From NCBI RefSeq assembly GCF_003205235.1, contig NZ_QJSM01000032.1:1-40957 (forward strand): a stretch of DNA of 40,957 bases. Reading direction: 5' to 3'. Under the pieces are notes generated by a model. The model did not search any database. It was not told the origin of the DNA and worked only from the letters and a program-made list of their open reading frames with translations. The translations under genes and the position numbers were made by a program. Positions 1 through 11,200 of this stretch are shown here, piece by piece (position 1 is the stretch's first letter; the number at the start of each line of letters is the position of its first letter). This stretch comes from Thermoplasma sp. Kam2015 (lineage in GTDB: Archaea; Thermoplasmatota; Thermoplasmata; Thermoplasmatales; Thermoplasmataceae).

Positions 1-46
1 GATATTCTTATTTTTTATATATAATGTTTCATCTAATAATAAATTA

Positions 47-59
47 TTTTTAAATAAAT
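47..59 (+). promoter_or_regulatory. TATA box of sqr
   Basis: The stretch TTTTTAAATAAAT is centred about 26 bp before the sqr ATG at 78. This is the spacing expected if transcription starts at or next to the start codon, so the mRNA is probably leaderless. The call rests on position and AT content only. Confidence 0.5.
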
Positions 60-77
60 GAGGAAAATCGATGCACA

Positions 78-1310
78 ATGGCAGATGTCAAAATTCTAAT
101 ATTAGGTGGGAGGTTCGGTGGGCTACAGACAGCCTACGATCTCAAAAGATATCTGAAGAACAAAGCAGATATCAAGATAATAGAGAAGAATAGGTATGTC
201 TATTTTCGTCCTGCACTTCCGCATGTAGGAATAGGGCTTGAACGTTCTGAGGATCTAAGGATAGATCTCACGAAGGTTTTACCGGAGAGAGGCATAGAGT
301 TCGTACAGGGAACTGTCACGCGCATAGATCCCGAAAGAAACTTTGTGGAATACGCCAAGGAAGGGGGTGGAGGATACAAGGAGAAATACGATTTTCTGGT
401 TGTAGCTCTTGGAGCCCACCTGGCCAGCGAGATGATAACCGGATTCGATAAATACGGATCAAGCGTATGCGAGGCGGATCTCGCCGAGAATATGTGGAAG
501 AAACTTAAGGATTTTAAGGGAGGAAATATAACTCTTGGATCTGCGAAATTCATCCAGGATACAAAGAACAGACCTACAAATACGCCAGATAAATATGCAC
601 CCATAGCTGATTCAGCCTGCGAAGGACCAGTTTTCGAGATGTCGATCATGCTCTATGATTACTTCAAATCAAAGAACATGCTGGATAAGGTCAAAATGAC
701 GGTGTATTCACCAGGTGAATATCTGAGCGATTTATCACGAACAAGCCGTGCCACGGTAGCCTCGATGTACAAGGGAATGAACATAGAACTTATAGATAAC
801 TTTGTTGTGAAGGAGGTGACCGAAAAGGAGGTTATCAGTGAAGACGGCAGGAGACTTCCTTCGGATATAAGTTTCATATTGCCACCTTATACCGGGCAGA
901 AAATCGTAAAGGATGCCAATCTGGGCGATGATGTTGGTTTCGTGCTTACCGGAACTGATATGAAATCTGTGAAATACGATAATATCTATGCGGTGGGTGA
1001 TGTAAATGCGCTTATCGTACCGAAGATGGCATCCCTTGCTGTAAAAACTGCAAGAATAGCTGCTGCCAACATAGCCAACAGATTTGGATTGTCTGTGCCT
1101 GTAGAAGTATACGATCCGAAGATCGTATGCGTGGCTGATAGCCCATACGGTAACTACGCCGTTGCAGTGACAGATTCCACCTTCTACGGAGGGAACATTT
1201 CTGAGGCCATACCTTCAGCCGCAAATCACTTGAAAAAGACGCTGTTCACAAGATATTTCTTGTGGAGTAAGGGAGATCTCGCTATGGATAAGTATTTAAC
1301 AAGTTGGTGA
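78..1310 (+). CDS. sqr: Sulfide:quinone oxidoreductase (SQR)
   Basis: A 410-residue FAD-dependent flavoprotein that should oxidise sulfide to polysulfide/sulfur and pass electrons to membrane quinone. The N-terminus has the Rossmann beta-alpha-beta FAD motif (ILGGRFGGLQ, residues 8-17), the GDVNAL segment (307-312) is the second FAD-contact region, and the C-terminus has the amphipathic stretch expected of a peripheral membrane protein. Cysteines at 131, 181 and 351 match the spacing of the three catalytic/redox cysteines known in the archaeal SQR of Acidianus, which separates it from plain NADH dehydrogenase-2 relatives. ATG 78 is preferred because nearby upstream ATGs are out of frame and the TATA box fits it. 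The next gene follows after 4 nt, so the two are cotranscribed. The FAD oxidoreductase class is near certain; sulfide as substrate is well supported. Confidence 0.9.
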   Translation: MADVKILILGGRFGGLQTAYDLKRYLKNKADIKIIEKNRYVYFRPALPHVGIGLERSEDLRIDLTKVLPERGIEFVQGTVTRIDPERNFVEYAKEGGGGYKEKYDFLVVALGAHLASEMITGFDKYGSSVCEADLAENMWKKLKDFKGGNITLGSAKFIQDTKNRPTNTPDKYAPIADSACEGPVFEMSIMLYDYFKSKNMLDKVKMTVYSPGEYLSDLSRTSRATVASMYKGMNIELIDNFVVKEVTEKEVISEDGRRLPSDISFILPPYTGQKIVKDANLGDDVGFVLTGTDMKSVKYDNIYAVGDVNALIVPKMASLAVKTARIAAANIANRFGLSVPVEVYDPKIVCVADSPYGNYAVAVTDSTFYGGNISEAIPSAANHLKKTLFTRYFLWSKGDLAMDKYLTSW

Positions 1311-1314
1311 TCAT

Positions 1315-1605
1315 ATGTCGTTGTTGAGTCAGCTTGATAATTTGAGTAAGATTACGCCGGAAGATATAGAGGTAATGCAGAAATTTTCCAGAATAGCACA
1401 GAAGCTTGAGAGACTGGGGCTGCTGGATGTGCTGGAAGGCATTCTGGACGATGATAGAACCATAAGCGCCATAACATCCTTCCTCACCAGTGATACCATG
1501 CTCGAGATACTGGTCAACAGAGATAATATTGTAAAACTTATAGCCCTGCTTTCCAAGAACGAAACCTATGCCAATATCTCTGCGATCCTCGAAAAACTTA
1601 GCTGA
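1315..1605 (+). CDS. DUF1641 family small protein, SQR partner
   Basis: A 96-residue, mostly helical protein with no signal peptide or membrane segment. The pattern of short leucine/isoleucine-rich helices (for example ILVNRDNIVKLIALLSKNE, residues 62-80) and the length fit DUF1641, a family of unknown function often found beside SQR-like flavoproteins and formate dehydrogenase genes in archaea and bacteria. It starts 4 nt after the sqr stop codon, so it is very probably translated from the same mRNA. A role as accessory or membrane-docking subunit for SQR is inference from gene order alone. No cysteines or metal ligands are visible. Confidence 0.7.
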   Translation: MSLLSQLDNLSKITPEDIEVMQKFSRIAQKLERLGLLDVLEGILDDDRTISAITSFLTSDTMLEILVNRDNIVKLIALLSKNETYANISAILEKLS

Positions 1606-1632
1606 AAATAATATTTTTATGATTTATTTCTT
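1606..1632 (+). terminator. T-rich end of the sqr operon
   Basis: Directly after the DUF1641 stop codon there are T-runs (ATATTTTTATG, then TTTATTTCTT) without a strong stem, typical of archaeal intrinsic termination. Support is base composition and position only. Confidence 0.3.
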
Positions 1633-1750
1633 AGAATTAACAGATCAGGTGGGCTATATCACATATTCATCTAGCAGGGCCACGTATAATTTTCTTGGAA
1701 TAATTCTTCAACATTAGCCTCATACTGAAGGCGGACAAAAAATGAAAAAG

Positions 1751-1760
1751 TAAATAAATG
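1751..1760 (+). promoter_or_regulatory. Candidate TATA box of the rpsO operon
   Basis: TAAATAAATG is centred near 1756, which predicts a transcription start near 1782. That leaves a leader of about 11 nt holding GGTG (1784-1787), which can pair with the 3' end of archaeal 16S rRNA before the ATG at 1793. Confidence 0.45.
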
Positions 1761-1792
1761 GGATATAGATTGCGTTAAAATCAGGTGTAAGA

Positions 1793-2230
1793 ATGGCACG
1801 AATGCATACGAGGAAAAGAGGCAAATCAGGTTCAAAGAAGGTTTATGGTGTTCAACCGACCTGGATTCAATACAGTAAAGACGAGATCATAAACACAATA
1901 GTTAATCTGAAAAAATCGGGAGTTCCACCATCCGTGATCGGGATTAAACTGAGAGATCAGTACGGCATTCCGACTGTTAAAGCAGTACTTAACACTAAGC
2001 TTGGGAAAATACTCGTGGAAAAGGGCCTCAAGGACGAGGTACCGGAGGATCTGGCGAATCTCATAAAGAGATACAATAATGTGGCAAAGCACGTGGATCT
2101 GAATCCCAAGGACCAGGCCAATAAGAGGGGAAGAGACCTCATAATGGCCAAAATGCTCCGCCTTGTGAAATATTACAAGAGGACGGGAGTACTTGATGAA
2201 AAGTGGAACCTAAGTAAGGTTCTGAGATGA
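1793..2230 (+). CDS. rpsO: Small-subunit ribosomal protein uS15 (S15)
   Basis: A 145-residue protein beginning [16 protein letters not shown], the basic N-terminal extension typical of archaeal/eukaryotic S15 (eukaryotic S13), followed by the helical S15 core ending in [16 protein letters not shown]. Bacterial S15 is about 89 residues; the longer form fits archaea. It binds the central domain of 16S rRNA. A GGTG motif lies 6-9 nt before the ATG. Its last codons overlap the next gene by 4 nt (ATGA), so the DHH nuclease gene is translationally coupled. This rpsO-nuclease pairing is known from other euryarchaea. Confidence 0.97.
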   Translation: MARMHTRKRGKSGSKKVYGVQPTWIQYSKDEIINTIVNLKKSGVPPSVIGIKLRDQYGIPTVKAVLNTKLGKILVEKGLKDEVPEDLANLIKRYNNVAKHVDLNPKDQANKRGRDLIMAKMLRLVKYYKRTGVLDEKWNLSKVLR

Positions 2231-3567
2231 TTGAAGACCTAATTCCAAAAGAATTATACGGTAAGTATGTGAAGGCCAGGGATATGATCCTTGGTTCCGA
2301 TTTTTTGCGTGTTATTGTTCATTATGATGGAGATGGAACGAGTTCAGCCGTTATCTTAACAAACATGCTGAAGAGATTGAATAAGAAATTTCATCTTAGC
2401 TACATAAAGGAGCTGAACGAGGCTGGTTTCAGATCGTTCATAACCGATGACACTACAATCGTAGCCGATGCTGGATCCGACCAGCTCAGATTCATACCGG
2501 ATAAGGAGAATGTCATTGTCCTTGATCATCACTTCTATACTCAAGGAAGCTGGAAGGGCCTAAATATAAATGCTAGGGATCATGGGGTGGATGGCACCCA
2601 TGAGGCCTGCGGATCGACCATGTCCTATATAATGGCGCTTGTGATTGACGAGAATAATTCAGACCTCTTCCCATTCTTCATGAGCGGGCTGATTGCTGAC
2701 AAGCAGGATCTTGGAGGAATAACCGGCCTGAACCAGAAACTTGTCGAGGCCTATGGTACAAAATTCAGAAAGGAACGCACCCTTAACTTAGAGGGATCCT
2801 CCATAAAGGATTCACTAACGTACTCTACAGATCCTTTTTTCAAGGATATCACAGGTTTTCCTGATAATGCTGAAGCCTTTCTGAGATCCATCGGTATGAA
2901 TCCTGAAAAGAAACCGCAGGATCTCTCGGAGGATGAAAAGCGCTTGCTAGCCAATGCCCTTGGATTGAGACTGCTTAAACAAAAAGCTGGTTTTGAAGCT
3001 CTATCATACATAGAGGGCGATATTTATTATTTTGATTCTGGATATTCATCAAAACAGCTTGCTTCCATAATTGACGGCAATGGTAAAATGGGTAAAAACT
3101 CGGTTCCAGTGGCATATTTTCTGGGCTTTCCCGAGTTCAAGCAGGAGATGGAAACAAACTGGAAAATGTTCAAGACTAAAATAATTGATTATGCATACAG
3201 ATCTATAGCAGAAATGTTCAATACCGCACATATCTCGTATTTCTATGCCCCTGAGTCAGAGATGGCTGGAGCCATCTCAGGCATAATAATGCTTTACCTA
3301 GCGGATCAATCAAAACCGGTGATTGGGTTCAGTGTAGGAAAGGACGACACAAAAGTATCATCTCGCGGCACTAGAAAGCTCGTGGCCAAGGGCCTAAATC
3401 TTTCAGTGGTCATGCGCGAAGCTGCTTCAGCAGTAGGTGGATCTGGTGGCGGGCATGATATAGCAGCAGGTGCTGTGATTCCAAAGGGCAGAGAGATACA
3501 GTTCTTAGAGGTGGCTGAGAAGATCGTGGAATCACAGATAGGTAAAATAGCTGCAAAGGCCAAGTAA
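2227..3567 (+). CDS. DHH-family exonuclease, RecJ/GAN-like
   Basis: A 446-residue DHH phosphoesterase. The N-terminal catalytic domain shows HYDGDGTSS (residues 32-40), VADAGSD (79-85), LDHHFY (99-104, giving the family its name) and ADKQD (157-161), the metal-binding motifs for two Mn/Mg ions. The C-terminal DHHA1 domain has the nucleic-acid-binding GGSGGGHD motif near residue 404. The architecture matches archaeal RecJ homologues, including GAN, the GINS-associated nuclease of the replisome, which degrades single-stranded DNA or RNA. Coupling to rpsO (4-nt overlap) is the known archaeal arrangement. Whether this protein works at the fork, in repair or on RNA ends cannot be told from sequence; archaeal RecJ paralogues differ in polarity and substrate. 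Confidence 0.9.
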   Translation: MIEDLIPKELYGKYVKARDMILGSDFLRVIVHYDGDGTSSAVILTNMLKRLNKKFHLSYIKELNEAGFRSFITDDTTIVADAGSDQLRFIPDKENVIVLDHHFYTQGSWKGLNINARDHGVDGTHEACGSTMSYIMALVIDENNSDLFPFFMSGLIADKQDLGGITGLNQKLVEAYGTKFRKERTLNLEGSSIKDSLTYSTDPFFKDITGFPDNAEAFLRSIGMNPEKKPQDLSEDEKRLLANALGLRLLKQKAGFEALSYIEGDIYYFDSGYSSKQLASIIDGNGKMGKNSVPVAYFLGFPEFKQEMETNWKMFKTKIIDYAYRSIAEMFNTAHISYFYAPESEMAGAISGIIMLYLADQSKPVIGFSVGKDDTKVSSRGTRKLVAKGLNLSVVMREAASAVGGSGGGHDIAAGAVIPKGREIQFLEVAEKIVESQIGKIAAKAK

Positions 3568-3610
3568 AATATTATTCTTCATAATTTATATATAAATTTT
3601 ACCGAAAAAA

Positions 3611-3618
3611 ATTTAAAT
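3611..3618 (+). promoter_or_regulatory. TATA box of the RuvC-fold gene
   Basis: ATTTAAAT is centred 25-26 bp before ATG 3640, predicting a leaderless transcript. A second AT-rich stretch (TTTATATATAAA) lies further upstream, just after the nuclease gene. Confidence 0.55.
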
Positions 3619-3639
3619 GATGATTCGATAGTTATATGA

Positions 3640-4332
3640 ATGCCAAGAGTTGGGATAATAACATCTGACTTCAAATTCTACCATGATGTTATAAATGAAC
3701 TTAAATCTTGGAAAATACCGTTTGTAAGCTTGGATCTGAAGGATGGAATTCCAGACGATGTTGTTGTGATCTTAAGTTCAATCAGGGACGATATTGATCT
3801 GCCTGGTCAGGTAAAGGCTCAGGATGGTATTGATGGAATAAGAAGGGCTATACCCAGACTTCTCAATAAGACCATGTTTAAGGATCTGATCATCGGTATT
3901 GATCCTGGCCCAAAACCTGGTATTGCAGTGTTCGGTGATGATGTTCTGCTGGAGGCCTTCGAGTGCCCAACAGTATTTTCGGTCAGAAATTTTGTTGACT
4001 CAATAAGTATGAGCTATAGCTATGAAAATATAATGATCAAGATAGGAAATGGCGATAAGCCAAATCGAGAGATCATAATGAGCAGACTATCAGATGTGGA
4101 TATCGCCATAGAGATAGTGAACGAAAAAAACACCAGCACGCCACACAAGATCCATGATAATGCACTTTCTGCCGCCAGAATAGCACAGATAAACGGTTTT
4201 TATCCCACAAAGAAAATCCCAATAAAATTCAGCAGAAAAAATGTATACGAAAAGGAGTTCACAACGTTGAGAAATGTAATAGAAAACAAAAACATGTTGG
4301 ATAGACATGAAAACAGTAATACCCAGACCTGA
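3640..4332 (+). CDS. Predicted RuvC/RNase H-fold nuclease, uncharacterised
   Basis: A 230-residue protein with no recognised name. The first 80 residues look like a separate alpha/beta domain. From residue 83 the segment LIIGIDPGPKPGIAVF (Asp88) is the first strand of the RuvC/RNase H fold, where a conserved Asp follows a hydrophobic strand and precedes a glycine turn. Further candidates for the acidic site are Glu162 in IEIVNEKNT and Asp173 in KIHDNALSAARIA, which resembles the last RuvC helix (D..DA.A.A). The C-terminal 45 residues are basic and probably disordered. It follows the DHH nuclease on the same strand but has its own TATA box. A role in DNA recombination or repair is inference; a non-catalytic RNase H-fold protein is also possible. 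Confidence 0.6.
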   Translation: MPRVGIITSDFKFYHDVINELKSWKIPFVSLDLKDGIPDDVVVILSSIRDDIDLPGQVKAQDGIDGIRRAIPRLLNKTMFKDLIIGIDPGPKPGIAVFGDDVLLEAFECPTVFSVRNFVDSISMSYSYENIMIKIGNGDKPNREIIMSRLSDVDIAIEIVNEKNTSTPHKIHDNALSAARIAQINGFYPTKKIPIKFSRKNVYEKEFTTLRNVIENKNMLDRHENSNTQT

Positions 4333-4439
4333 TCAAAGATCATAAAAAGGGAAGTTATATCTGAGGAATACCATTGTTTTCGTATCAAGTAAATGATTAT
4401 ATCACATATTTGTTAATATTTTGTTGGGTATACCTTTTC

Positions 4440-5213
4440 TTATTTCTTTGATCTTTTCCATTTGGGCTGATTGCGTCCTCTGTTCGATCCGAGGACCATT
4501 ACCACCATAAATATCAATACGACGCCAAATACATAGAATATCCAGTCATAGTTCGGCGGGGTTCCGTAGTAAAATTTTGTAGTTATGGAGTTTGCATTCC
4601 CATCTATTTTGATGTTGGCGTTGTTCAAGGTGACCGTAAGCGTATGTGATCCATGACCAAGATTGGGATTAACGTATGTGACGTTAACCTCCACAGTTGA
4701 TCCTGGCATTATTTTCGGCACCGTCTTTTGAATTACGGGGACGCCATCCACATAAAACGTTGCCGTAACATTGTAAACTGGATATGCGGATGGATTACTC
4801 AGAGATACATGGAAATAGATAGGTGAAACAACCGAGATCGTTATCATCTCTGAATAATTCTCCTGGATGCCATCGAATTCAGCAGATGTTACTATGTAGA
4901 GATAAAGTGTCTGTGGAACATCTGGAGCCGTTATACTGGCAGTGTAATTATATTTTGATGGGTAATACTGATGTATAGTGTTAGTTGGGCTTATTCCAGT
5001 AAGATTCGTACCAGCTATATAAATCGTGTAATTATAATTGCTGAATCCAGCTGTACTTGTTATTGTTATATTGAACTGCTGGCCTGTGCCGACATACGAT
5101 GGGAAACTCACCTGACTCGAGTAGAAGGGCGCGGTCTGTGCATTGGCCGCAGTTCCTGCCATTCCGATCATAAGAAGTGCGATCACTGCCACAAAGATTA
5201 TCGATTTGTTCAT
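4440..5213 (-). CDS. Secreted membrane-anchored beta-sandwich protein, AglB partner
   Basis: A 257-residue protein of unknown function. Residues 1-25 form a signal peptide ending AANAQ; the extracellular part is rich in Thr, Ser, Asn and Tyr with many N-X-S/T sequons; residues 140-215 resemble a CARDB-type Ig-like beta-sandwich; residues about 222-242 are a transmembrane helix followed by a basic cytoplasmic tail (RGRNQPKWKRSKK). The start ATG overlaps the aglB stop codon by 4 nt, so translation is coupled. Topology (ectodomain, one helix, short basic tail) copies the C-terminus of the giant AglB upstream. It could be an OST accessory subunit or a co-expressed surface glycoprotein; nothing in the sequence decides between these. 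Confidence 0.7.
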   Translation of the reverse strand: MNKSIIFVAVIALLMIGMAGTAANAQTAPFYSSQVSFPSYVGTGQQFNITITSTAGFSNYNYTIYIAGTNLTGISPTNTIHQYYPSKYNYTASITAPDVPQTLYLYIVTSAEFDGIQENYSEMITISVVSPIYFHVSLSNPSAYPVYNVTATFYVDGVPVIQKTVPKIMPGSTVEVNVTYVNPNLGHGSHTLTVTLNNANIKIDGNANSITTKFYYGTPPNYDWIFYVFGVVLIFMVVMVLGSNRGRNQPKWKRSKK

Positions 5214-8200
5214 TTCCTGCGCCTCCCCCTGTATGCTGATACACTTAGACCAACTATGACGGTCACAGCGATCAAACTCAAGCCGATTATGAGGCTAAGA
5301 TATGGATTCGATGTATAATTGCTTATTACTCCATTGCCACTCGCAACCACGCTTGCCTTTGAGAGCTGTGGATAACTGGCATTCAGCGTTAAACTATACG
5401 TGGTATTATAACCACTGACCACAACCTTAACTGAAACCTGCGGCGCCGGAGTGCTCGTTGTGGGTATAAGAGTTATATTCACCGATCTGGAGCTGTATGC
5501 AGGTATAGTAACATTGTATGGATACTTAACAGAATAATCTAGCAGCGAAAGATTGTTTATCTCAGCCGCAGATATATTAAGATTTACCGTTATGTTCGCA
5601 TTGCCGGTATTGTTTATTATAACTGGTAATTCAAGATAAGTCCCATTCACTGAACTTATTCCGGCAGAGACATCGAAAGCAACAAGAGATGGAAAGTTTG
5701 CGTAAAGATATTTGGTAGTATTACCGCCATTATAGGTTATATTCACTGGGATGCTTATTTGCCCGGAGTTCATCATCTTTAGTGGAGTTATGTTTGCGGT
5801 TACATTATCTTCCTGCCCAGGGATCAACATCAACTTTCCATCGCTTATGTTCTTACCGAAGAATATCATGCGAAACTCACTCAGATTACCGGATGAAAGC
5901 GTTATATTTACGATTGAATTCCCAGTATTCATAATTGTGAAGTTATAGCTCAAAGGATAGTAGATAATCGTTCCATTTTTGATAATATATTTAAAGGTCT
6001 TTATCTTGGAAATTTGAGTTATAGAGAATGAAAAGACCTTCTCTTTGACCAAATTAAGGTTCACATATGTTTGACCTTTTACGTATACGGTGGAAGAGCT
6101 GGCGAATGTTATGCTAACCGTCTCTGATGGGAAACTTTCGCTACTGCTTATCTGTGAAGAAACGGTATAATTCCCTATCGGCAGATAGATGTATCCGATC
6201 GAGCTGTTTACATTTATGTTAGCATTTCCAGAAGAAATTGAGACGTTCAAGGGCTCCTGTACTCCATCTACAGCCGTCAACATGAAGACTTTGTAGGAGT
6301 TGGTCATGCTTGCGTTGAATGTCTTTGACCTTTCAAATGGGCTTATGGATAATGAACCGAAGTAACCAGTACTGTACGTGCGACTCAATGCATATACGGT
6401 ATAATCTCTCGTAGGAACCTTGAAATATGCTATGCCCGTACCGTTTGCATTGGCTCCGGAGTAAAAAGAACCATTATAATACAGGTAAACTGTGGAATAT
6501 GGATGATCTGTATCTATCCTCAAATTGGTCATGACCTGGACAAGCGTGACATTTATTGTTTCATTGGTGTTTGCATTCAACGTTACATTTGAATATCCTG
6601 TTGCATAGAAGGATCCAGTGTAATTGGAAAGAGCACCGGAGAATGTTATATGGTAACTCCCTGCCGGTAAGACCAGACTGGATAGGCCTGATATCCTGTA
6701 TCCATTCCCTGAAACAGTATAATTGCCTAAAATGCCAAGGTCATTGCTGATGTTGAGATAGAAACCAGATGCCGTGGTTATGTTGTTTATCTGAATATTT
6801 CTCGTCACGTTAAACATAGAGAGATGGTAGCTTGAACCTGAAATATAATATTCCTCGTATGTTCCAACAGGAATAATTCCTAACATAACACGCGAACCAG
6901 TTTGACTGAACAGATACAGGTTGCTTAGATTGCTAGATACATTGGCTAATATCTGAACAGGTAGCTTTATCGTCCTTGATGCAGCTATTGGACGATCATT
7001 ATATTTTATGATGTTTGTAGCATTGTGAATCGTTATTGTGTATATTCCTGGTAGAACGGATCCAACTATGACGCCATTGATCAGTGAAAGGTTATAATCG
7101 TACTCTCCTCTAAGATCTACATAACCGTTGAACACCGCTGGAATAGATGAATTGTATAGCGTTATATCAATTGGAATGTTAATTGGAGTCATACCGAGGG
7201 TCATGGCGGGTGCCAGATTTGTGACGGTGTAATTTTCAAAGTATGGAGATATCACCTTTATTGACGGGCTCCCGGTATTGGATGCATAAACTATATCAGT
7301 ATATCCTGAAGGCGTAATTGGCACAGCTTCAATAGGGGTCCTGTATGAGTAAAGAACGATATAACCATTCCTTATAGAAGAATTTGAATCGTAAGATGGG
7401 CTAACACCGGAGTTATATAAAACTATACCGGTTAATGTTGAGTTGACAAGATGCATCTGATAAGTGAGGCTGCGCATCAATGGGACTTTAATATTCGCCG
7501 AATAGCTCTGACCGGCCACAACACTTGATGAATATATGGAATAATATCCATCGGGTAGACTGATATTAAACTCAGAGCTGCCACTGTACTGGTAATATAT
7601 GAAAGAGTTGCCAGTAACTATGGAATAGTATCCAGAGCTCAAAGATATGTTGGTGACATTTGATTCCAGGGAAATCAAGCTGGACGGATATCCAGAGATG
7701 TTCAATTTTGTATCGGTTGTAAATGTATACGTTCCAAGGAACGCATATCCATCTCCGTAACCGTATACGGTATATGATCCGGACGGTATGGATACTGCAT
7801 AACTGCCATTGCTTATATCAACAGAGGCAGTTACATTTCCATAGTTTCCGTCTGAAAGAAACTTGAGCGTTGAAATATTAGAGGCAATACCACTGACATG
7901 AACGACAGGATACGCGTTGGCTGATATGTTAATGAATTCGTTCCAGCCGGAAAGCGACTCAAAAATCGTGTCGGTTGTTGAATTCTGATCCATGGCATTT
8001 ATCTCATAGTTGCCAGAGGGAAGATATATCAGATAATGGCCATTTTCTGCGGATACTTCATTATAAGGAGCACCGTTAACGTAAATCGTGAGACCATTTA
8101 TGGGCGTATTACCTACCAGAACGGTCAGATTCACTGTATTCATTGGAACGTATGCGTTGTATACGTAAGACCCTCCCACAGTTGTATTCGCTATAGTAAT

Positions 8201-11200
8201 GTTTCCATAATATTTTCCATCAATTATTGCGGATACAGAATAATCATAAGGAGGTATACTATTAAATTCATACTGACCGTTAACAACGTTTTTGCTAATC
8301 GTATAGTTGTATGTCGAGTTGTGAAGGATCACAGTTCCAGTATTAACATGCACGGTTGATGTTCGATTGTACGACGTCCTGTAAGTATATCCCAGGTTAC
8401 CACTTATTGTTGTGTTCTTTATCACAAAATTGTGTATAATATAATAATCTGGCAAACCACTTGTCAAATTGACCGATGTTGAGATATGCTCTGCCTGCGC
8501 ATCTGATATATGAACCTTCCAGTATGAGATAACATTAGATCCTATGAGTGTAAGTGGATCCAACGTACCTGTGCTTATAACAACTGTATCATTTCCTGGA
8601 AGACCTATTAAATTGTAATACCCAGTTGAATTAGTGATTACACGTTCATGGGGTATACCATACTGATCGAATATAGTGACGTAAACCCCGCCAACACCAG
8701 AACCAGATTCTGTGGTAACTCTACCGTTTATATATGCACCTGGATAATAGGCAACGATCGGATCTGCACCATTATATATTTCGGACAGCGGTGGCAGAAG
8801 CTGAGCCTTTCCCTTACCTTCAGATGTAAGGGTATACGCTTCCTGGATCGGTACTATCTTCCATGCGTTTGGATGAGCAGTTGTATTGTTATATGGATTG
8901 TAAGGAACACCAAGGTATACAAGCTCGAAGTTGCTCATATTCCAGGCAGGCATTATCTCGTACTGTCCAACCCCATACGAAATTCCAGGAATACCGTTGG
9001 ACTGCCCCACCGCTGAAGGCGGATATCCGACCAGAAATCTGTATATTGATGTGTTATAAAATGCTGGGGTATACGTTATGTTAAACCCAATAGGCGTAAG
9101 ATCTGTCGGTAACTGGTTGAGCGGATATGTACCCTGATCAGTGGATGCGTAGATCTGATAATATGTGTATGGAACTATCTCTCCATCATAGGTATATGTT
9201 GCCTGATCTGTAAGGTATGCTGGTGCATAAAAGATACCCGGGTTATCACCAGAGAATGGGAAAAGATTGTGATCGATCTGGATATACTGAATTGAATAAC
9301 CTGTAACATCTTCAAGGGCAGCATAAAGATCGCTGAGTGTATTGAGACTAAATGTACTGGCAAGATATCCCCTAAGGAATCCATAGTAGATATTGTCTGG
9401 TGTTGAAGAATTAATGAAATTTCCATAGATGCTTGTGTTCGAAAGTACGGTGGAGGTAAATGATGCAGGATCAACATATGATCTATATACAATCTGGGCA
9501 GCTTTTGATCCCAAATATTGTTTGATCGTCGAGTTTATTGGGGCAAAATTGTGGTAATTAGCTTCATAGCCTTTTATCAATCTTGCTATCATCACGCCAA
9601 GTATCTGACTCTGATTTCCAGATAGCAGTATCTGACCAGCTGGAACGTAACCCTGCTGGAAGTCATCCGCCACCGTTGGATGCTGTCCTTCTAGAACTTC
9701 CTGGAAACCATAATCCCACCAGTTAACGTACGCTGGCCTCTCATCTATAGGAACATTGGTGTTCTGCGTAGATAGCCATGCGAAGGACTGAGCCAGCGGC
9801 TGAGATGAATTGGCTATGTAGAAACCTGATGAACCAAAGTATTGGGCGTTACTCGAATTGTTGGCCCTGAGGAAAGGTGGAAGCTCATGATAGATCTGAG
9901 AATTTATTGTTGAGGCACTGTTTTCCGGTATAGCGGCATTTACCATGCCAATACCGGAAGGTATTATAAGCACCAATACCAGTATTATTGCGAAGCTTGC
10001 ATGAACCCAGTTTATATTTCCCTTCAGCGTCTTCTTCAGCGTAGAGCTTCCAATGTTTCTCTTTCTGACCTCTGTTAGCTTGGCCATGTCTATGAAATAG
10101 ATCAATACGGCGCCACCTAGAATCCCATAAGCTGGAGCTGCAGTAATATTGAACCTTGCTGCTTCGAAGCTCATATAAATTGAGACCAGAGAGAAGACTA
10201 GAATAAACATAAGTATGTCGGTTTTTTCTTTCACGTATTTGTACAATACATAGACTATTCCGCTCATTCCAAATATGAACTGAGCCACACCGAAACTATT
10301 TATATATTCACCAAGCGGTAGCGGAGCTGCCTCTGCTATCGTGGTATAGACCCTCGTTTTGATGAAATAACCTTCTCCGGATATGAGAGTATGCATAGTG
10401 GTTGGTTCCAATTTGAGTAAGACGAAGAAACCACCCAGAGAAACGGCTATGGTCAACGGAACTGTTATCACCCATGGTTTCCTGCCAATTATATTTATTA
10501 GGATAAGGAATGCGATACCAAGTACCGCCATCTGCACCTCTGGGGTATACCAGCCAGATATAAGCCCTGAACCGTAGTAGTAGTAAGCGCCCATCAGAAA
10601 ACCAAGAAACATAGACAGTGTCGTTATATAGGTAAGATAGCCCGTAGGCTTTCTTGTGAGAAGATTTATCACAGACTGAACGACTACATATATAAGTATG
10701 ATTACCTGAATGTAGGCATAACCCTGCCAGGAGAGCATCAGCCCCCCCAGAGCAGCCCCAGACAGGAGGGCATAGATAGTAGCTTTCTTATTCTTGGAAT
10801 AGTAGGAAATTATGGACGGCAAATATGACTTTACATCCGATAGTTTATTTATAAATAGGCCTTTCTTGGCATTTTTTATCGCCATCTCAAAGAAGTATAT
10901 GGCCAGGAATGCGAATAGGAGCTCTGGAGTGTGCATTCTACCATCGGTCAATATACCGGCAGATAGGTTTCCTGGCATAAGTGCATACAGGAATGCTGCT
11001 ATTATACCTGCCTTTTTACCGAAGGCCTCCTTTGCCATCAAATAAACTGGTATTATAAGAAGCGCCCCGAATACCGCATCGAACTCGGCGAATGCGTAAT
11101 ATGCAGCCTTATATACACCAAATATAGGTGAAAGTATAGTGGCTACAAACGCTATCATCCAGTGAAAGAATGGTGGTCTCGGATTTCCTGCCCCAATAGG

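Noticed and set aside
8036-9492. Several open frames of 70-120 residues opposite or within aglB
   Set aside because: They arise from the biased Asn/Ser/Tyr-rich coding of the extension, lack promoters and ribosome-binding sites, and show no family patterns.
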